Of a DNA stretch of 64,000 bases, positions 1-11,719 are shown piece by piece. The notes beneath the pieces were generated by a model. It made no database searches and had not been told where the DNA came from. It saw only the letters and a program-made list of their open reading frames with translations. The translations under genes and the position numbers were made by a program. The first letter of the stretch is position 1, and every line of letters begins with the position of its first letter. Origin of the DNA: Argopecten irradians (lineage: Eukaryota; Mollusca; Bivalvia; Pectinida; Pectinidae); assembly GCF_041381155.1 (NCBI RefSeq), contig NC_091147.1:26691849-26755848 (forward strand), written 5' to 3'.

Positions 1-1242
1 CTCCTCATCTACAAAACGATTTACAATATCCATTACGTCATCAGCTCTCTTTGGTGGTGACGTCACAGATATAGCCTAAAACAGGAAAGTAGAGAGTGAG
101 TATACACATTTCGGCAAATTAATCCATTTGGAAATCGTACATTAAACGTTTTCTTAGTTTGAGCTTTTATTTGTTTGTTTGTTGTTGTTTGTGTGATTTG
201 TTTGTTGTTGTTTGTGTTATTGTTTTATCATTATCAATTATCTAGCTTACCCCAAACGTCAGAGACTTCGTAAAAACAGCTTCTCCCATTCTCTGTGACT
301 TTGATGATGGAATTGGAGAATCATCTTCTTCATCTCTGGGACGCTTGCCAGAAATCAGTTGCCTTGTGAAACTATTGCCTTTTTCCCTCCTGGTCTGAAA
401 ATGTTATACCTTTTCCCATTAACTGTTATGTCAAACAACTTGTACAATTTGTACAAATATGACAATTCAGCAAACAATATACACGCACTTTATACTTTAT
501 ATACCCATTCATAAATTTATGTTGGGACCCAATTTGAAACTTTTTTTTTTCTACGACGAAATGGCTTGACACACCGCTTCTTACTTATCTATATATGTGA
601 AAAAAAAAGTTAATGACCTACTTTGCGTAACGCCAAGACAACTCTGTAATATTAAAACACACGACTATTTGTTAGATTACATACCATTATATTGCTGGAT
701 GAATCGGGGTTGAGCAGCGTGTTGAAATTCAGGGGCGACAACTCTAGTAATTCATCGTATTCCGGCGAGAGCTGTAAAAATTATAAGAATTATAATGGCA
801 TGCTTTTTGTTTCATCAAATTAAAAAACAACAACTTTGATTTGCTTTCTAAATGCAAGATGGCGACCATTTTGCATTATTGTTATTTTATTGTTATTTTT
901 TATACATCTAGTTTTACCAATGCAGCATGTAGAACATCATGTTCGAGATTGTTTGTGATTTTTAATACCTCAAATCCATCATCACAAAACTAAACAACAT
1001 AATTATATTCAATATCAATGTTTACTTACATTCTCATCATCCGTTCCAAACCCTGAATCCTCGCCATTAAAAAGTTGACGGAACCCCTTTTTCACTTCCG
1101 GGGTCATCTCGGATTCCACCTCATCATCATTAAAGTCAAGGCTGCGACACGGGGTGAATGCAATAGGTGATGGAGTTCGGAAAGGGGCAAAGGTCAAAGG
1201 TGATGGTATACCACATGGGCTAAAGGTCAATGGTGAATCCAT
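1..1242 (-). CDS. cdc25: CDC25-type dual-specificity phosphatase, copy A (5' exons only, cut by window edge)
   Basis: N-terminal regulatory part of a CDC25 phosphatase, which activates cyclin-dependent kinases by removing their inhibitory phosphates. Four minus-strand exons are visible: 1030-1242 (71 codons from ATG), 685-771 (29 codons), 251-394 (48 codons) and 1-75 (start of the exon that leads into the catalytic domain, truncated by the window). All junctions are phase 0 with GT-AG sites. The first exon is dense in proline-directed sites (SPLTF, FSPC, PSPL, RTPSP, FTPC), typical of CDK-regulated CDC25 N-termini. It is nearly identical to the copy at 9553-10879. The readable differences are Ser14 here versus Leu14 there, which keeps an extra Ser-Pro site here, and a Met for Lys change in the 251-394 exon. 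The catalytic exons should lie left of the window. It could be a genuine paralogue or the other haplotype of one locus. Confidence 0.8.
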
Positions 1243-1689
1243 CTGTTATAAAAAATGACATTTTTTTTTTGCAATCAAATCACAACAATTATTGAACTTC
1301 TTTTTTTTTGCGAAAGGTGGTTTTCCCATTTTAAGAAAATAGAAAGCTCCTATGTATATTACCTTAAATAGTAGATTTCTTTGAATGAATAACAGGGTCT
1401 TCTGCAGTTAACTTGCATATGTTTGTATGTTTGTCTGGTCTCCGTTTGAGGTTTAATTTGCAGTAAAAGATTAATGTTTGTTAATCATGTCTTAAAACAT
1501 GATACCAGAATATTGACATGTTAAGTTCTGTTACTAAACATCGTAAGTCTGACATTAAACCCCAAGCTGACTACACTGATACGAGAATTGTGTTTAAATG
1601 TTTATGATTTAGAGTTGGTTATTTTGTTTTTGAGAGACTGTCACTGTTAGGATTAATCAGTGTCATCTGCCTGTACATACATATTTATG

Positions 1690-1722
1690 CGAGGGGGCGG
1701 GGCCGATCTGTAGCCACGCCCC
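1690..1722. promoter_or_regulatory. Paired GC boxes, copy A
   Basis: GGGGGCGGGGCC followed 10 bases later by CCACGCCCC on the same strand, an inverted pair of Sp1/KLF-type boxes in AT-rich DNA. The pair is preserved in copy B at about 11331-11362. Confidence 0.35.
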
Positions 1723-2079
1723 TTCATAGTTTGAATATGACAAACTGTCAAAGTAATTGGAAATGCATGTAAAATTGTCTGTTGTCAAACAATAATTCAC
1801 ATCTCTTGTGTGTTTTAAACATTCTTACTTGAATGCCCAAGTAATATATGAATCAGGAAGGATTCTTGTAAATTCACATTCCTTTAATTTCTTATTTACC
1901 ATTTCATTATCTACCACTCACTCCCCTGTCCCTTCAAAATACACATTGTAGCAAAATACATGTAATTCAATTCATTTTACAAGACACGGATTATGATATT
2001 ATTTCAATTGTATTATCTTAAATATTTTCAATTATACTCGGTTGATAAAATGTACATTTGATTTAATGGAATTTTAACA

Positions 2080-2450
2080 AACCTTGTCAGCCGGTTCTCG
2101 CGTTCTGTTTTTGTGCAAGTCTTGAAGTCTTCAATGTAGACGTAATTTCTTTCACTTTCTCTTTGGAAAGTTATTGCAATGTACACGATGTCTGATGCTA
2201 AAATATTGAACGTTTCTCGTATATATGATAGGAAGGAAATACATTTTACTCAGTCGATTGACACCCTCACTAAGTAACACAGACATTTACCTTAACTACC
2301 AGTGATGGTTAATTTACCTGTGAAACTGACCAGTGCTCACCTTTAGGCATTAATTAACATTGTTAATGACGAGTATCGACCGGGAGAGCGCGTGCCACTA
2401 ATTGGATTTCTAATTAATTACCGCCGCCGGGGAACTCGATATCGAGTTAA
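2080..2450 (-). promoter_or_regulatory. Candidate promoter and 5'UTR region of CDC25 copy A
   Basis: Equivalent of 11720-12090, with the same CCAAT and CCGCCGCCGG core at about 2361-2450. The putative 5'UTR segment near 2085-2200 has small substitutions and indels relative to copy B. Confidence 0.35.
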
Positions 2451-3155
2451 CACTATCAGTAAGCGATGTTAATCACTTATCACACCTAGACTAACTGCCG
2501 AAATTAGAGTTTATTTTACAAATAATTCAGAGCAATTCTTAATTATCTTTACCTTATCAAGAATAAGACGGTTTTTGTAGTAAGTGTGCTTTGAGTGAAA
2601 TTTAAGACGAATATATCCTTCAACGTAATACGCTAAATATAAAAATGTAACGGAAAATGTACAAAGAAGTACTGCTGGAATATAAGATAATAGATTTGTT
2701 AAGAGTAAGAAATATAAAATAAAAACTTAAATTGTTTAGGAAAATATATAATACATTGTATGAGGCAACAAAATTAATAAATAATGAAGGTATCAATTGA
2801 TGTGTTGCAATTGTATTTATTCATTAGCATACATGTACATATGTTGTATTGAATTGAAATTCTTTGTTACATTTGTATCTTTATGTCTTTCCGTCAGATC
2901 ATGTTTACTAGTTCCGTGCCTGTCTTACCTGATCCGGTACTGTCTATAGACACCTGTTTCCGTTGAATTTGACAGTGAACTTTAAAATCATTTTTTTTCT
3001 TCAAAATACATGTCTTAGCAATGACTTTATTCTCGTATTCTAACATTACGCAATGTAGCGAAAGGGTCATACATAATTCCATATACCCATTAACCTGCTT
3101 TTCTGTGATACACAGTACCCTATTTTGTCTTTGCTGACATTGTCTTAGTAAACAT

Positions 3156-3161
3156 GCTTGC

Positions 3162-3196
<35 letters not shown>

Positions 3197-3200
3197 TTGT
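3156..3200. repeat. (ATTT)n microsatellite
   Basis: About ten TTTA units in copy A. At the same place in copy B (about 12784-12815) the array is short and degenerate. Confidence 0.9.
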
Positions 3201-4497
3201 ATTCTTACTTTGTTTGTCGCAGTAATAGCTCTACAGAGCTAATATTTTTTGTAACTGAATATGCAACGTTAACGTTAAGTAAAAGTTCTGGTAGCTTGTA
3301 TCTTGTACCAATATCCAGGAAAATATTAATAATGTTCCAGACAGAAAAAAATTGTTCTGAGTCATGTGAACAGCTAGTTACGTAACACGATAAACAGTAT
3401 GGGGAATTCATAGTATTGTTACATAAATCTATAATGTACTGCACTTATTTTTTGCATAAAATAAAGTTTAAATATTATATTATGGTGGTCCGGCATGTTT
3501 GCTTTAATATGATTTTTGAGAACACAAAAATAAGAAAATGTCCTTGTTTTTTTCCCTCGAAAATCATATATTAAAAACCGAAAATGCGTTCTTTTTTGTC
3601 AATATTTATGAGCTAAATTATTATTTTTTCACACCATCTGAAAATAACTGAATTAACCTTTTTAAAGTTGTCTTCCTCTATTGAACTACTTAGAACATAT
3701 AGAGAGAGAAAAAAAGGGGGGGGGGGCTATGCACAAAATGCGTTATATCTAGATATGCATGCCAATCGTATAAACGGCAGTGTTATCTGTAGTAAAGTTA
3801 TATTTCATGCTAAATTCACTGTAACGATAAGTCGCTTAAACATTTGATATTTGAGTATTGACTGTAACTTGATGATAAAGCTCCCCAAAAGCATAATAAT
3901 TATGTCGGTCTATAAGAGAGCCGAAATATAGGAATCATATATTCCTGGTTTTGAATAAAGCGCCTGACGTCGACACGACCTGCACGTAGTGGTGTATTGT
4001 AATGTGCGAGTAATATTTTCTTTGTAGGTCCAGTCTGCTGAGGCCGATCACATGGGGTTTTTTTTCTTATAAAAATGTTGATATTTTCTCTTGGTTTCAC
4101 AACTCTCGTGTTACTTCGAGATTGTCGCGACGATGTTCGGAAGAGTCCGGAATGATTCGGCATATTTCGAGCTTACATGTATACACCTTAACATTTGTAA
4201 TTAAAGCTATTTCCAGTGCTACAACTTTATAACTGGAAAAATAAGAAATTTTAAACCTCAGACAGACGCAAAAATGTGTACAACACTTAAACAGTTTTCA
4301 CTATGGCAAAAAGAGTGACAGTTATAGACCATAAATACAACTGTAACTGTGTTTCTCGTCGATCTACACTACTTGTTTAACAAACATCTGGGAGTTACTT
4401 CCCCTTGTATAAAGAACACGAATAAGGTAAACATCGCATTGCGGTTACCAAGAGTTTTTGTGATAAGTGACTTCTGTTAGTGTGTAGTGTGATATTC

Positions 4498-5676
4498 TAA
4501 AAAGCCCGGTCCCACTGGCGTTTAGGAAGATTTGCGAATGCATTGCGCACAAAATTGGCTGATATTTGCTGAACATACGCAACATTCGTAAATCGTTTTG
4601 TATCTGTCGCCCAACATCCGCACACGTCCGTAATTATCCGCAATGGCGTGTTTTTCCGTTCCCAGGATTTTTGAACTGCACAAAATTATGATTGCGGAAA
4701 TCATTCGCTTTAGATACGCTATTCGCTCGCAATATATACTCGATACATGCTTATTATATGCGCTGTATATCCGCAAATGACAGGGTTTTGCGGCTTTATA
4801 GCGAACTACATGTATATTTGTAGGACAGTGTGTAAATCGAATATATAGCGTACCTATCACGTTGACATCACGAATCAAAATAATTTGTAATGAATGTATT
4901 TTGAGTTCATCGTTTGTATTGCGTCTGTTTTGCATTTGATTTGAGAATAATTTGCGAATGTATAACAAACGTGTTGCGTAAACCAAAACTACTGTATGAA
5001 TATGGCAAAAACTCACATATTTATCTATTATTTTCAGTCCGTCAGGTACAGGTGTAATAATGGGTCCTCGGCAATAATACCAATGCAACATAACAATGGT
5101 ACCCAACAACATATCAATCAACTTTTTCAAATCATGAAATTAATTCAAAGACAGAGAAGAAAAAAAGTTTTTTGCTTTGATTTGAATTTGAAGCAGAATG
5201 GACGTTCTTTGTATTTGGGGGATGTGGGATGAAAGTTGCAGCTTGTTTATCTTTGTAGCAGTCGTGTTGTTGTGAAAAGCGATATCCAAAGGCCCGAGTG
5301 CACTTCTTTTCCTACCGTAATTCAGATGCCCAACATGCGCAATACAACCGTTCTTTCCGCTACATCTGCGCAATGCATTATTAATAGATTCGTAATATTT
5401 CCGTAACAATCGCAATACTGAAGATCTGTTTTCTCAATATATGCGTTATATATTCATAACCCTCACGGGAGAGCATCCGTTATCGTATTCGTTTTTATTC
5501 GTGAAATATCCGCATTTGTTCGTAATAACTTCGCAGAATGTTATTAACATATCCGTAATATATACTTGAAAATTTGTTATTTTTAGCCAAGTTTGTTGCG
5601 GATGACAACGAACGGCCAAAATTTGTAACCTAAATTCATTCGAAATTAATCCGCTCTTCAGTGGGACCGGGCCTTA
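4498..5676. mobile_element. Non-autonomous DNA transposon with TIR AGGCCCGGTCCCACTG
   Basis: The terminal inverted repeats are AAGCCCGGTCCCACTG at the left and CAGTGGGACCGGGCCTTA at the right. The corresponding site in duplication copy B (about 13198) is empty. TAA/TTA next to the ends would suit PIF/Harbinger-type insertion, but the target duplication is not clean. The interior has no recognisable transposase. It is filled with short related motifs in both orientations (TTGCGAATG, ATCCGCAA, CGTAATAT, ATTCGTAA), resembling subterminal transposase-binding arrays. Confidence 0.75.
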
Positions 5677-6097
5677 GTAAGGAGGGGTGACATAGTTTTT
5701 TTGACAGTCATTTGTTACAGTTTTAATTAAAAGAATACAATTGTACAAGCTCTGTGTTGATTACATGGAACAAAACGAGAACATTTTTTAAAAAATGTAA
5801 CGTCTACTCCAGGCCAAACATACATCAAAGAAAAAAAAAATCAATAAACGTGGCATCACCTTGGGTACAGGGATTTAGATATTGGCCACGGCAACGAAAC
5901 TAAAATGTTCTAAACACTTACGTGTACAAATGTACATTAATTATAAATTATAAGAGGAATGTAAATGTGCATGGCTGCTACACGCACACCATATATTTCT
6001 TCACGTGAATTTTTTCGCGTGATATTCACGTGAGCTTCATGTACGTGATTACATAAATGCTGTTGAAGGTGAAAAAAATATTCATATCAGCAACATG

Positions 6098-6133
6098 CTA
6101 AACGGAACTAGGAACTCGCAACCAGCCTTCTAA
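6098..6133. repeat. Half-copy of the AGTTCCT hairpin element at the duplication boundary
   Basis: AACGGAACTAGGAACTCGCAAC and flanking bases match the right arm of the element at 8986-9130. It starts exactly where homology between the two duplication copies ends. Confidence 0.6.
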
Positions 6134-6344
6134 GCCAAACGCGTTTTGCAATCAAGGTAAAATGGGGGGAAATGAAAAGTTTGCGTAATATGACATTTTT
6201 GGCTCTATATGTCAAAAAATGTATTACCGTCAAAACAGCATTTTCATGGTAAATACTGTGTTTCGATTTGTCAATATAGAGTCCAAATATCAAAGCTGTG
6301 ATTTTCAGTCGAGAGGAACATATCACAGATCTACCTAGCATACG

Positions 6345-6920
6345 TATTTCGATGTTTGTTTGTTTGTTTGATTAATTAACGTCCTATTAACAGCTATGGT
6401 CATGTAAGGACGGCCTCCCATGTATGCGGTGTGTTGTGTGTATGTTATGCGAGGTGCGTGTTTTGGGAGACTGCGGTATGTTCATGTTGTGTTGTATAGT
6501 GGAACTGTTGCCCTTTTTATAGTGCTATATCACTGAAGCATGCCGCCGAAGACACCAAGCAACACACCCCACCCGGTCACATTATACTGACAACGGGCGA
6601 ACCAGTCGTCCCACTCCCTGTATGCTGAGCGCTAAGCAGGAGAAGAAACTACCACTTTTATAGACTTTGGTGTGTCTCGGCCAGGGGACAGAACCCAGAG
6701 CCTTCCTCACAGGGGCGAACGCTCAACTCAAGGCAAAAAGTGAGGCGGTGCCAAGGGAGGCATTAGGAATGATAAAGTTAGTTAGGAAGAAGAGAAAATA
6801 TAAGATCCTAAATTTAGTCGCCTTTTACGATCCTGCAATAGGGGCAGCAGGTACAATTCTTACGCCCTACCTGCAGGGTTTTCGAACCCGTGGCCAAGAG
6901 ATGGAGTCCTATAGTGGTAA
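6345..6920 (+). repeat. Dispersed repeat, about 570 bp, family also at 36826-37215
   Basis: Starts after a (TGTT)n run with TTAACGTCCTATTAACAGC. It shares long blocks with 36826-37215, including CCGAAGACACCAA, CACCCGGTCACAT, CAGTCGTCCCACT and GGGACAGA(A/G)CC. It ends with a TTTAGTCGCCTTTTACGATC module that recurs elsewhere in the window. Open frames across it are not gene-like. It is probably a SINE or MITE-type bivalve repeat. Confidence 0.65.
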
Positions 6921-7057
6921 CATGTCGGTAAAATCCAGCCATGTACTGCAGACTGCAGCCCTAATCGATATAATGTCGACTAGGAAAATTCTACACGATT
7001 TTGAAATGCTGTTAACATTGGAAATAATGACCAAATTGACAAAATTTTTTACGATGT

Positions 7058-7063
7058 TTTATT
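7058..7063 (-). other. candidate poly(A) signal of CDC25 copy B
   Basis: AATAAA on the minus strand about 380 bases after the stop codon, the first canonical hexamer noticed in a plausible position. It lies just beyond a repeat-rich stretch. Confidence 0.4.
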
Positions 7064-7444
7064 TGCATTCATCACACAAAACTACATATATGACAGTAAC
7101 ACAACGATACATAATCATTACATATACATTACATAGCACTTAAATACATAGCACTTCTACATAATAATAATGTCACGTGATCTTCTTAGTACGGTATAAA
7201 TACACTTGTCAAATGATCAAAAATCACAGGCTATCAATTATATAGTCATACAGGCACCTCCTTTTGAGTAAATACTTGGATCGATCAAGATCCGTGCGTT
7301 CCATTTGCAGATACAACTGGTACGAACCCGCTGTATCTGTAATGGAACGCGCTGTACCAGAAACTAAAGAAGTTTGTCGTTTGTCATTGTGAAAGTAACT
7401 AGATCTCTTATATTAATTTGAACGATCCTTTGGTAGATTCATGA

Positions 7445-10400
7445 CTAGATATAAAGCCTGGATTGTTTCTGGTGCTTTTCGCCTGCTGTCCAGGATTTGG
7501 ATCGAGCCCGGAAGTGACGTAATTCGTCTGAGTGACCTTGATGTAGCATTGGCTTGTAATCCATCGGTTGGCATAAAGTCTGCAAGAAAATGAATTACGT
7601 CACAGTGTTAATAAATGCAAGCTAAGTCGTCGTGTTTCGTAATTACAGGAGGATTGGTAAATTTTATTTACACTTTGTCCTTTTGGGTGTTGTAGTCAAT
7701 ATTTAATTGTGGATGAAAGATGCTCATCACTTGAAGAAAGTAAATAGTCTACAATTGATATCTAATGATTTTCTTAAATATCCAAAATATGTAGATGGAC
7801 ATGGTTCCTGGAATCTGACAAACAACAGGTGATAAGTACACAGCTGTCGTAACATAGATCGGAATGTGTCATTTCGCCAATCCTTGTAACCAATTTGCAT
7901 TTCTTTTAAATAAGATACTGAAAATAATTTACAAATACGGTATGCTTTATCAATTCGCCTTGTCAAACGCACGGAATTGTGATTAATGATGATATAAGTG
8001 TAATCTAAAATATTTTCTCTGTGAACAATGATAATGCAATACATATGTATATAGGCCTATTAGCGGGTAATCACCTTTTCTGTGTGGTAGAAAGCCTTGT
8101 ATCCTCCTTCCAGAAGGTACACTTCGGGGTAGGTCAAGGCCGGGTAGTTGGCCTCGTTTTGGGCACGGTCCTGTGTCCTCAAAAATCGCATCCTGACAAA
8201 AAATAACAATATAATTCAAATAAAAAATTTGATCACTTTTACCTTACTTTATATAACATGTATATCAATACATTTATGTAAATATCATTATTTTATCTCT
8301 AATATGAAACACCATTGACATGTATAGATACACATCGTGGGCAGTCCGTGCCCAGGCATTCACAATAATTACGTCATTACGACGTTTAGCTTATCAAAGC
8401 TATGAAAATAAGTACAGCTTTATATTATGTAATTTCATACCCTTAACAGCTAGTCATACGCCGCATTACGTTGGCTTAACATTAAGAGATACGCTTACAT
8501 TTTAGGTCCTCTCTCTGACGAAAATTCACAGTGAAAGATGAGGATGTTTCTTCTTCCGGTGACGTCATAATTCCGACTATTATACAGCAGCTGCTGGACC
8601 TGGTCACGTGTGTAAAGGTTCTCGGCGTTCTGCAAATTACAACAATATTTGCCATTACAAAAGATAGCTAAAAATTGGTACAGTGAGAGTTTAAATGCTT
8701 CTTTGTCCTTTTCTTCTCAAAATTCTTACTTTTTTGTGCTTCTTCGTTGCTGAGTTTATACTAACCTTGATATGGCCTCCGTTGTACTCATATGGGTATC
8801 TGCAGTCAATGATGCGGAAACTGCCGATGACGTCATCATACCTCCCTGTCAAGATATTAACCATCTGTATGTATATATATAAAAAAAAATAATAATAAAT
8901 TTTATCTTATAAATCGCACGAGGCATTTCTGTCCCGGTCAAAATTAATCATTTAATTTGCAGGAACAAAATAATGCTATGAAAAAGGAGGGCTGAAGTTG
9001 GTTGCGAGTTCCTAGTTCCTAGTTCCTAGTTCCTAGTTCCGTTTAATAAACGGAACTAGGAACCAGACCCGAGTTCCGTTTAATTTAAACGGACCTAGGA
9101 ACTAGGAACTCGCAACTAACTTCAACCTTCCTATGAAAAAACCTAAGTAAAAAAACTAAGTAAAAAAAAAACAAAGTAAAAAACCTAAGTAAAAAAACAA
9201 AGTAAAAAACCTAAGTAAACCTAAGTAAAAAACCTTAGTGAACAACCAAAGTAAAAAAACTAAGAAAAAAACCTAAGTAAACCTAAGTAAAAAACGTAAG
9301 TGGAAAACCTAAGTAAAAAACCAAAGTAAAAAACCTAAGTAAAAAACAACTTAAGTAAAAAAACCTAAGTAAACCTAAGTAAAAAACCTAAGTAAAAAAC
9401 CAAAGTAAAAAACCTAAGTAAAAAACAACTAAGTAAAAAACCTAAGTAAAAAACCTAAGAAAAAAAAACAACTCCTGACTTTGTTACTTCTTGTACATAT
9501 TTGAGATAAATATGAAAATATACATATAACAGAAAACAAGAATACCACATACCGTATCAGGCGATATAGATTTGAGGTCCTGGTGTTTACCCCTGACGGT
9601 CGGTAAACAAAACTGGTCACTTCCGTCACCTATCAAATCCTCCTCGTCTACAAAACGATTTACAATATCCATTACGTCATCAGCTCTCTTTGGTGGTGAC
9701 GTCACAGATATAGCCTAAAACAGGAAAGTAGAGAGTGAGTATACACATTTCGGCAAATTAATCCATTTGGAAATCGTACATTAAACGTTTTCCTAGTTTG
9801 AGCTTTTATTTGTTTGTTTGTTGTTGTTTGTGTGATTTGTTTGTTGTTGTTTGTGTTATTGTTTTATCATTATCAATTATCTAGCTTACCCCAAACGTCA
9901 GAGACTTCGTAAAAACAGCTTCTCCCTTTCTCTGTGACTTTGATGATGGAATTGGAGAATCATCTTCTTCATCTCTGGGACGCTTGCCAGAAATCAGTTG
10001 CCTTGTGAAACTATTGCCTTTTTCCCTCCTGGTCTGAAAATGTTATACCTTTTCCCATTAACTGTTATGTCAAACAACTTGTACAATTTGTACAAATATG
10101 ACAATTCAGCAAACAATATACACGCACTTTATACTTTATATACCCATTCATAAATTTATGTTGGGACCCAATTTGAAACTTTTTTTTTTCTACGACGAAA
10201 TGGCTTGACACACCACTTCTTACTTATCTATATATGTGAAAAAAAAAGTTAATGACCTACTTTGCGTATCGCCAAGACAACTCTGTAATATTAAAACACA
10301 CGACTTTTTGTTAGATTTACATACCATTATATTGCTGGATGAATCGGGGTTGAGCAGCGTGTTGAAATTCAGGGGCGACAACTCTAGTAATTCATCGTAT

Positions 10401-10879
10401 TCCGGCGAGAGCTGTAAAAATTATAAGAATTATAATGGCATGCTTTTTGTTTCATCAAATTAAAAAAAAAACTTTGATTTGCTTTCTAAATGCAAGATGG
10501 CGGCCATTTTGCATTATTGTTATTTTATTGTTATTTTTATACATCTAGTTTTACCAATACAGCATGTAGAGCATGATGTTCGAGATTGTTTGTGATTTTT
10601 AATACGTCAAATCCATCATCACAAAACTAAACAACATAATTATATTCAATATCAATGTTTACTTACATTCTCATCATCCGTTCCAAACCCTGAATCCTCG
10701 CCATTAAAAAGTTGACGGAACCCCTTTTTCACTTCCGGGGTCATCTCGGATTCCACCTCATCATCATTAAAGTCAAGGCTGCGACACGGGGTGAATGCAA
10801 TAGGTGATGGAGTTCGGAAAGGGGCAAAGGTCAAGGGTAATGGTATACCACATGGGCTAAAGGTCAATGGTGAATCCAT
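7445..10879 (-). CDS. cdc25: CDC25-type dual-specificity phosphatase (M-phase inducer), copy B, complete coding region
   Basis: Eight exons give about 362 residues: 10667-10879, 10325-10411, 9890-10033, 9553-9714, 8766-8864, 8499-8629, 8075-8192 and 7445-7579, ending at TAG. Reading phase is continuous through every GT-AG junction. Residues 1-148 are a Ser/Thr-Pro-rich regulatory region. [13 protein letters not shown] near the end of exon 4 matches the sequence that precedes the CDC25 rhodanese fold. [10 protein letters not shown] and GGHIK follow, then the catalytic loop HCEFSSER (Cys about 269, Arg about 275: the CX5R phosphatase signature), [14 protein letters not shown] and PMLHQGH. At 362 residues it is shorter than vertebrate CDC25s, mostly in the N-terminus. 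An acceptor-like AG lies directly before the ATG, so a 5'UTR exon upstream is likely. The usual Met-Cys after the catalytic loop reads Met-Met here. Role: activates CDK1/2 at cell-cycle transitions. Confidence 0.93.
8986..9130. mobile_element. Palindromic MITE built of AGTTCCT units
   Basis: The left arm (GGCTGAAGTTGGTTGCGAG, then repeated TTCCTAG) is mirrored by the right arm (CTAGGAACTCGCAACTAAC). The ten bases CTATGAAAAA directly flank both ends (8976-8985 and 9131-9140), a target-site duplication in the 8-10 base range of hAT/Mutator-like elements. It lies in the CDC25 copy B intron next to the catalytic exons. Confidence 0.75.
9133..9470. repeat. Minisatellite of AACCTAAGTAAAA-like units
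   Basis: Over 20 imperfect units of CCTAAGTAAAAAA with CCAAAGTAAAA variants run through the intron between CDC25 exons 4 and 5. It is strongly purine-rich on the plus strand and follows the palindromic element directly. Confidence 0.9.
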
Positions 10880-11329
10880 CTGTTATAAAAAATGACATTT
10901 TTGCAATCAAATCACAACAATTATTGAACTTCTTTTTTTTTTTTTTTGCGAAAGGTGGTTTTCCCATTTTAAGAAAATAGAAAGCTCCTATATATATTAC
11001 CTTAAATAGTAGATTTCTTTGAATGAATAACAGGGTCTTCTACAATTAACTTGCATCTGTTTGTATGTTTGTCTGGTCTCCGTTTGAGGTTTAATTTGCA
11101 GTAAAAGATTAATGTTTGTTAATCATGTCTTAAAACATAATACCAGAATATTGACATGTTAAGTTCTGTTACTAAACATCGTAAGTCTGACATTAAACCC
11201 CAAGCTGACTACACTGATACGAGAATTGTGTTTAAATGTTTATGATTTAGAGTTGGTTATTTTGTTTTTGAGAGACTGTCACTGTTAGGATTAATCAGTG
11301 TCATCTGCCTGTACATACATATTTATGCG

Positions 11330-11362
11330 AGGGGGCGGGGCCGATCTGTAGCCACGCCCCTT
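11330..11362. promoter_or_regulatory. Paired GC boxes, copy B
   Basis: Same inverted GC-box pair as at 1690-1722, located between the putative promoter core and the first coding exon of CDC25 copy B. Confidence 0.35.
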
Positions 11363-11719
11363 CATAGTTTGAATATGACAAACTGTCAAAGTAATTGGAA
11401 ATGCATATAAAATTGTCTGTTGTCAAACAATAATTCACATCTCTTGTGAGTTTTAGATATTCCTACTTAAATGCCCAGGTAATACGTGAATCAGGAAGGG
11501 TTCTTGTCAATTCACATTCCTTTAATTTATTATTTACCATTTCATTATCTACCACTCACTCCCCTTGTCCCTTCAAAATACACAGTGTAGTAAAATACAT
11601 GTAATTCAATTCATTTTACAAGACACGGATTTTGATATTATTTCAATTGAGTAATCTTAAATATTTTCAATTATACTCATTTGATAAAATGTACATTTGA
11701 TTTAATGGAATTTTGACAA

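Larger units (their letters stand above)
1..6097. repeat. Large direct duplication, copy A
   Basis: Collinear with 9640-13591. It holds the CDC25 5' exons, introns and upstream DNA. Homology stops sharply at 6097: both copies read CAGCAACATG and then diverge. The left limit is outside the window. Copy A carries two blocks absent from copy B: about 3424-4325 and the TIR element at about 4498-5676. Identity elsewhere is very high, including in non-coding DNA, so the event is recent or the copies are alternate haplotypes. Confidence 0.92.

Noticed and set aside
4522-5130. Long minus-strand open frame of about 200 codons
   Set aside because: It lies wholly inside the TIR element, where CG-bearing motif arrays suppress stops. 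No protein-like pattern, and the empty site in the sister copy shows it is transposon DNA.
6667-7143. Plus-strand open frame of about 158 codons
   Set aside because: It begins inside the dispersed repeat at 6345-6920 and runs into AT-rich DNA. A diverged copy of the repeat at 36826 does not keep the frame.
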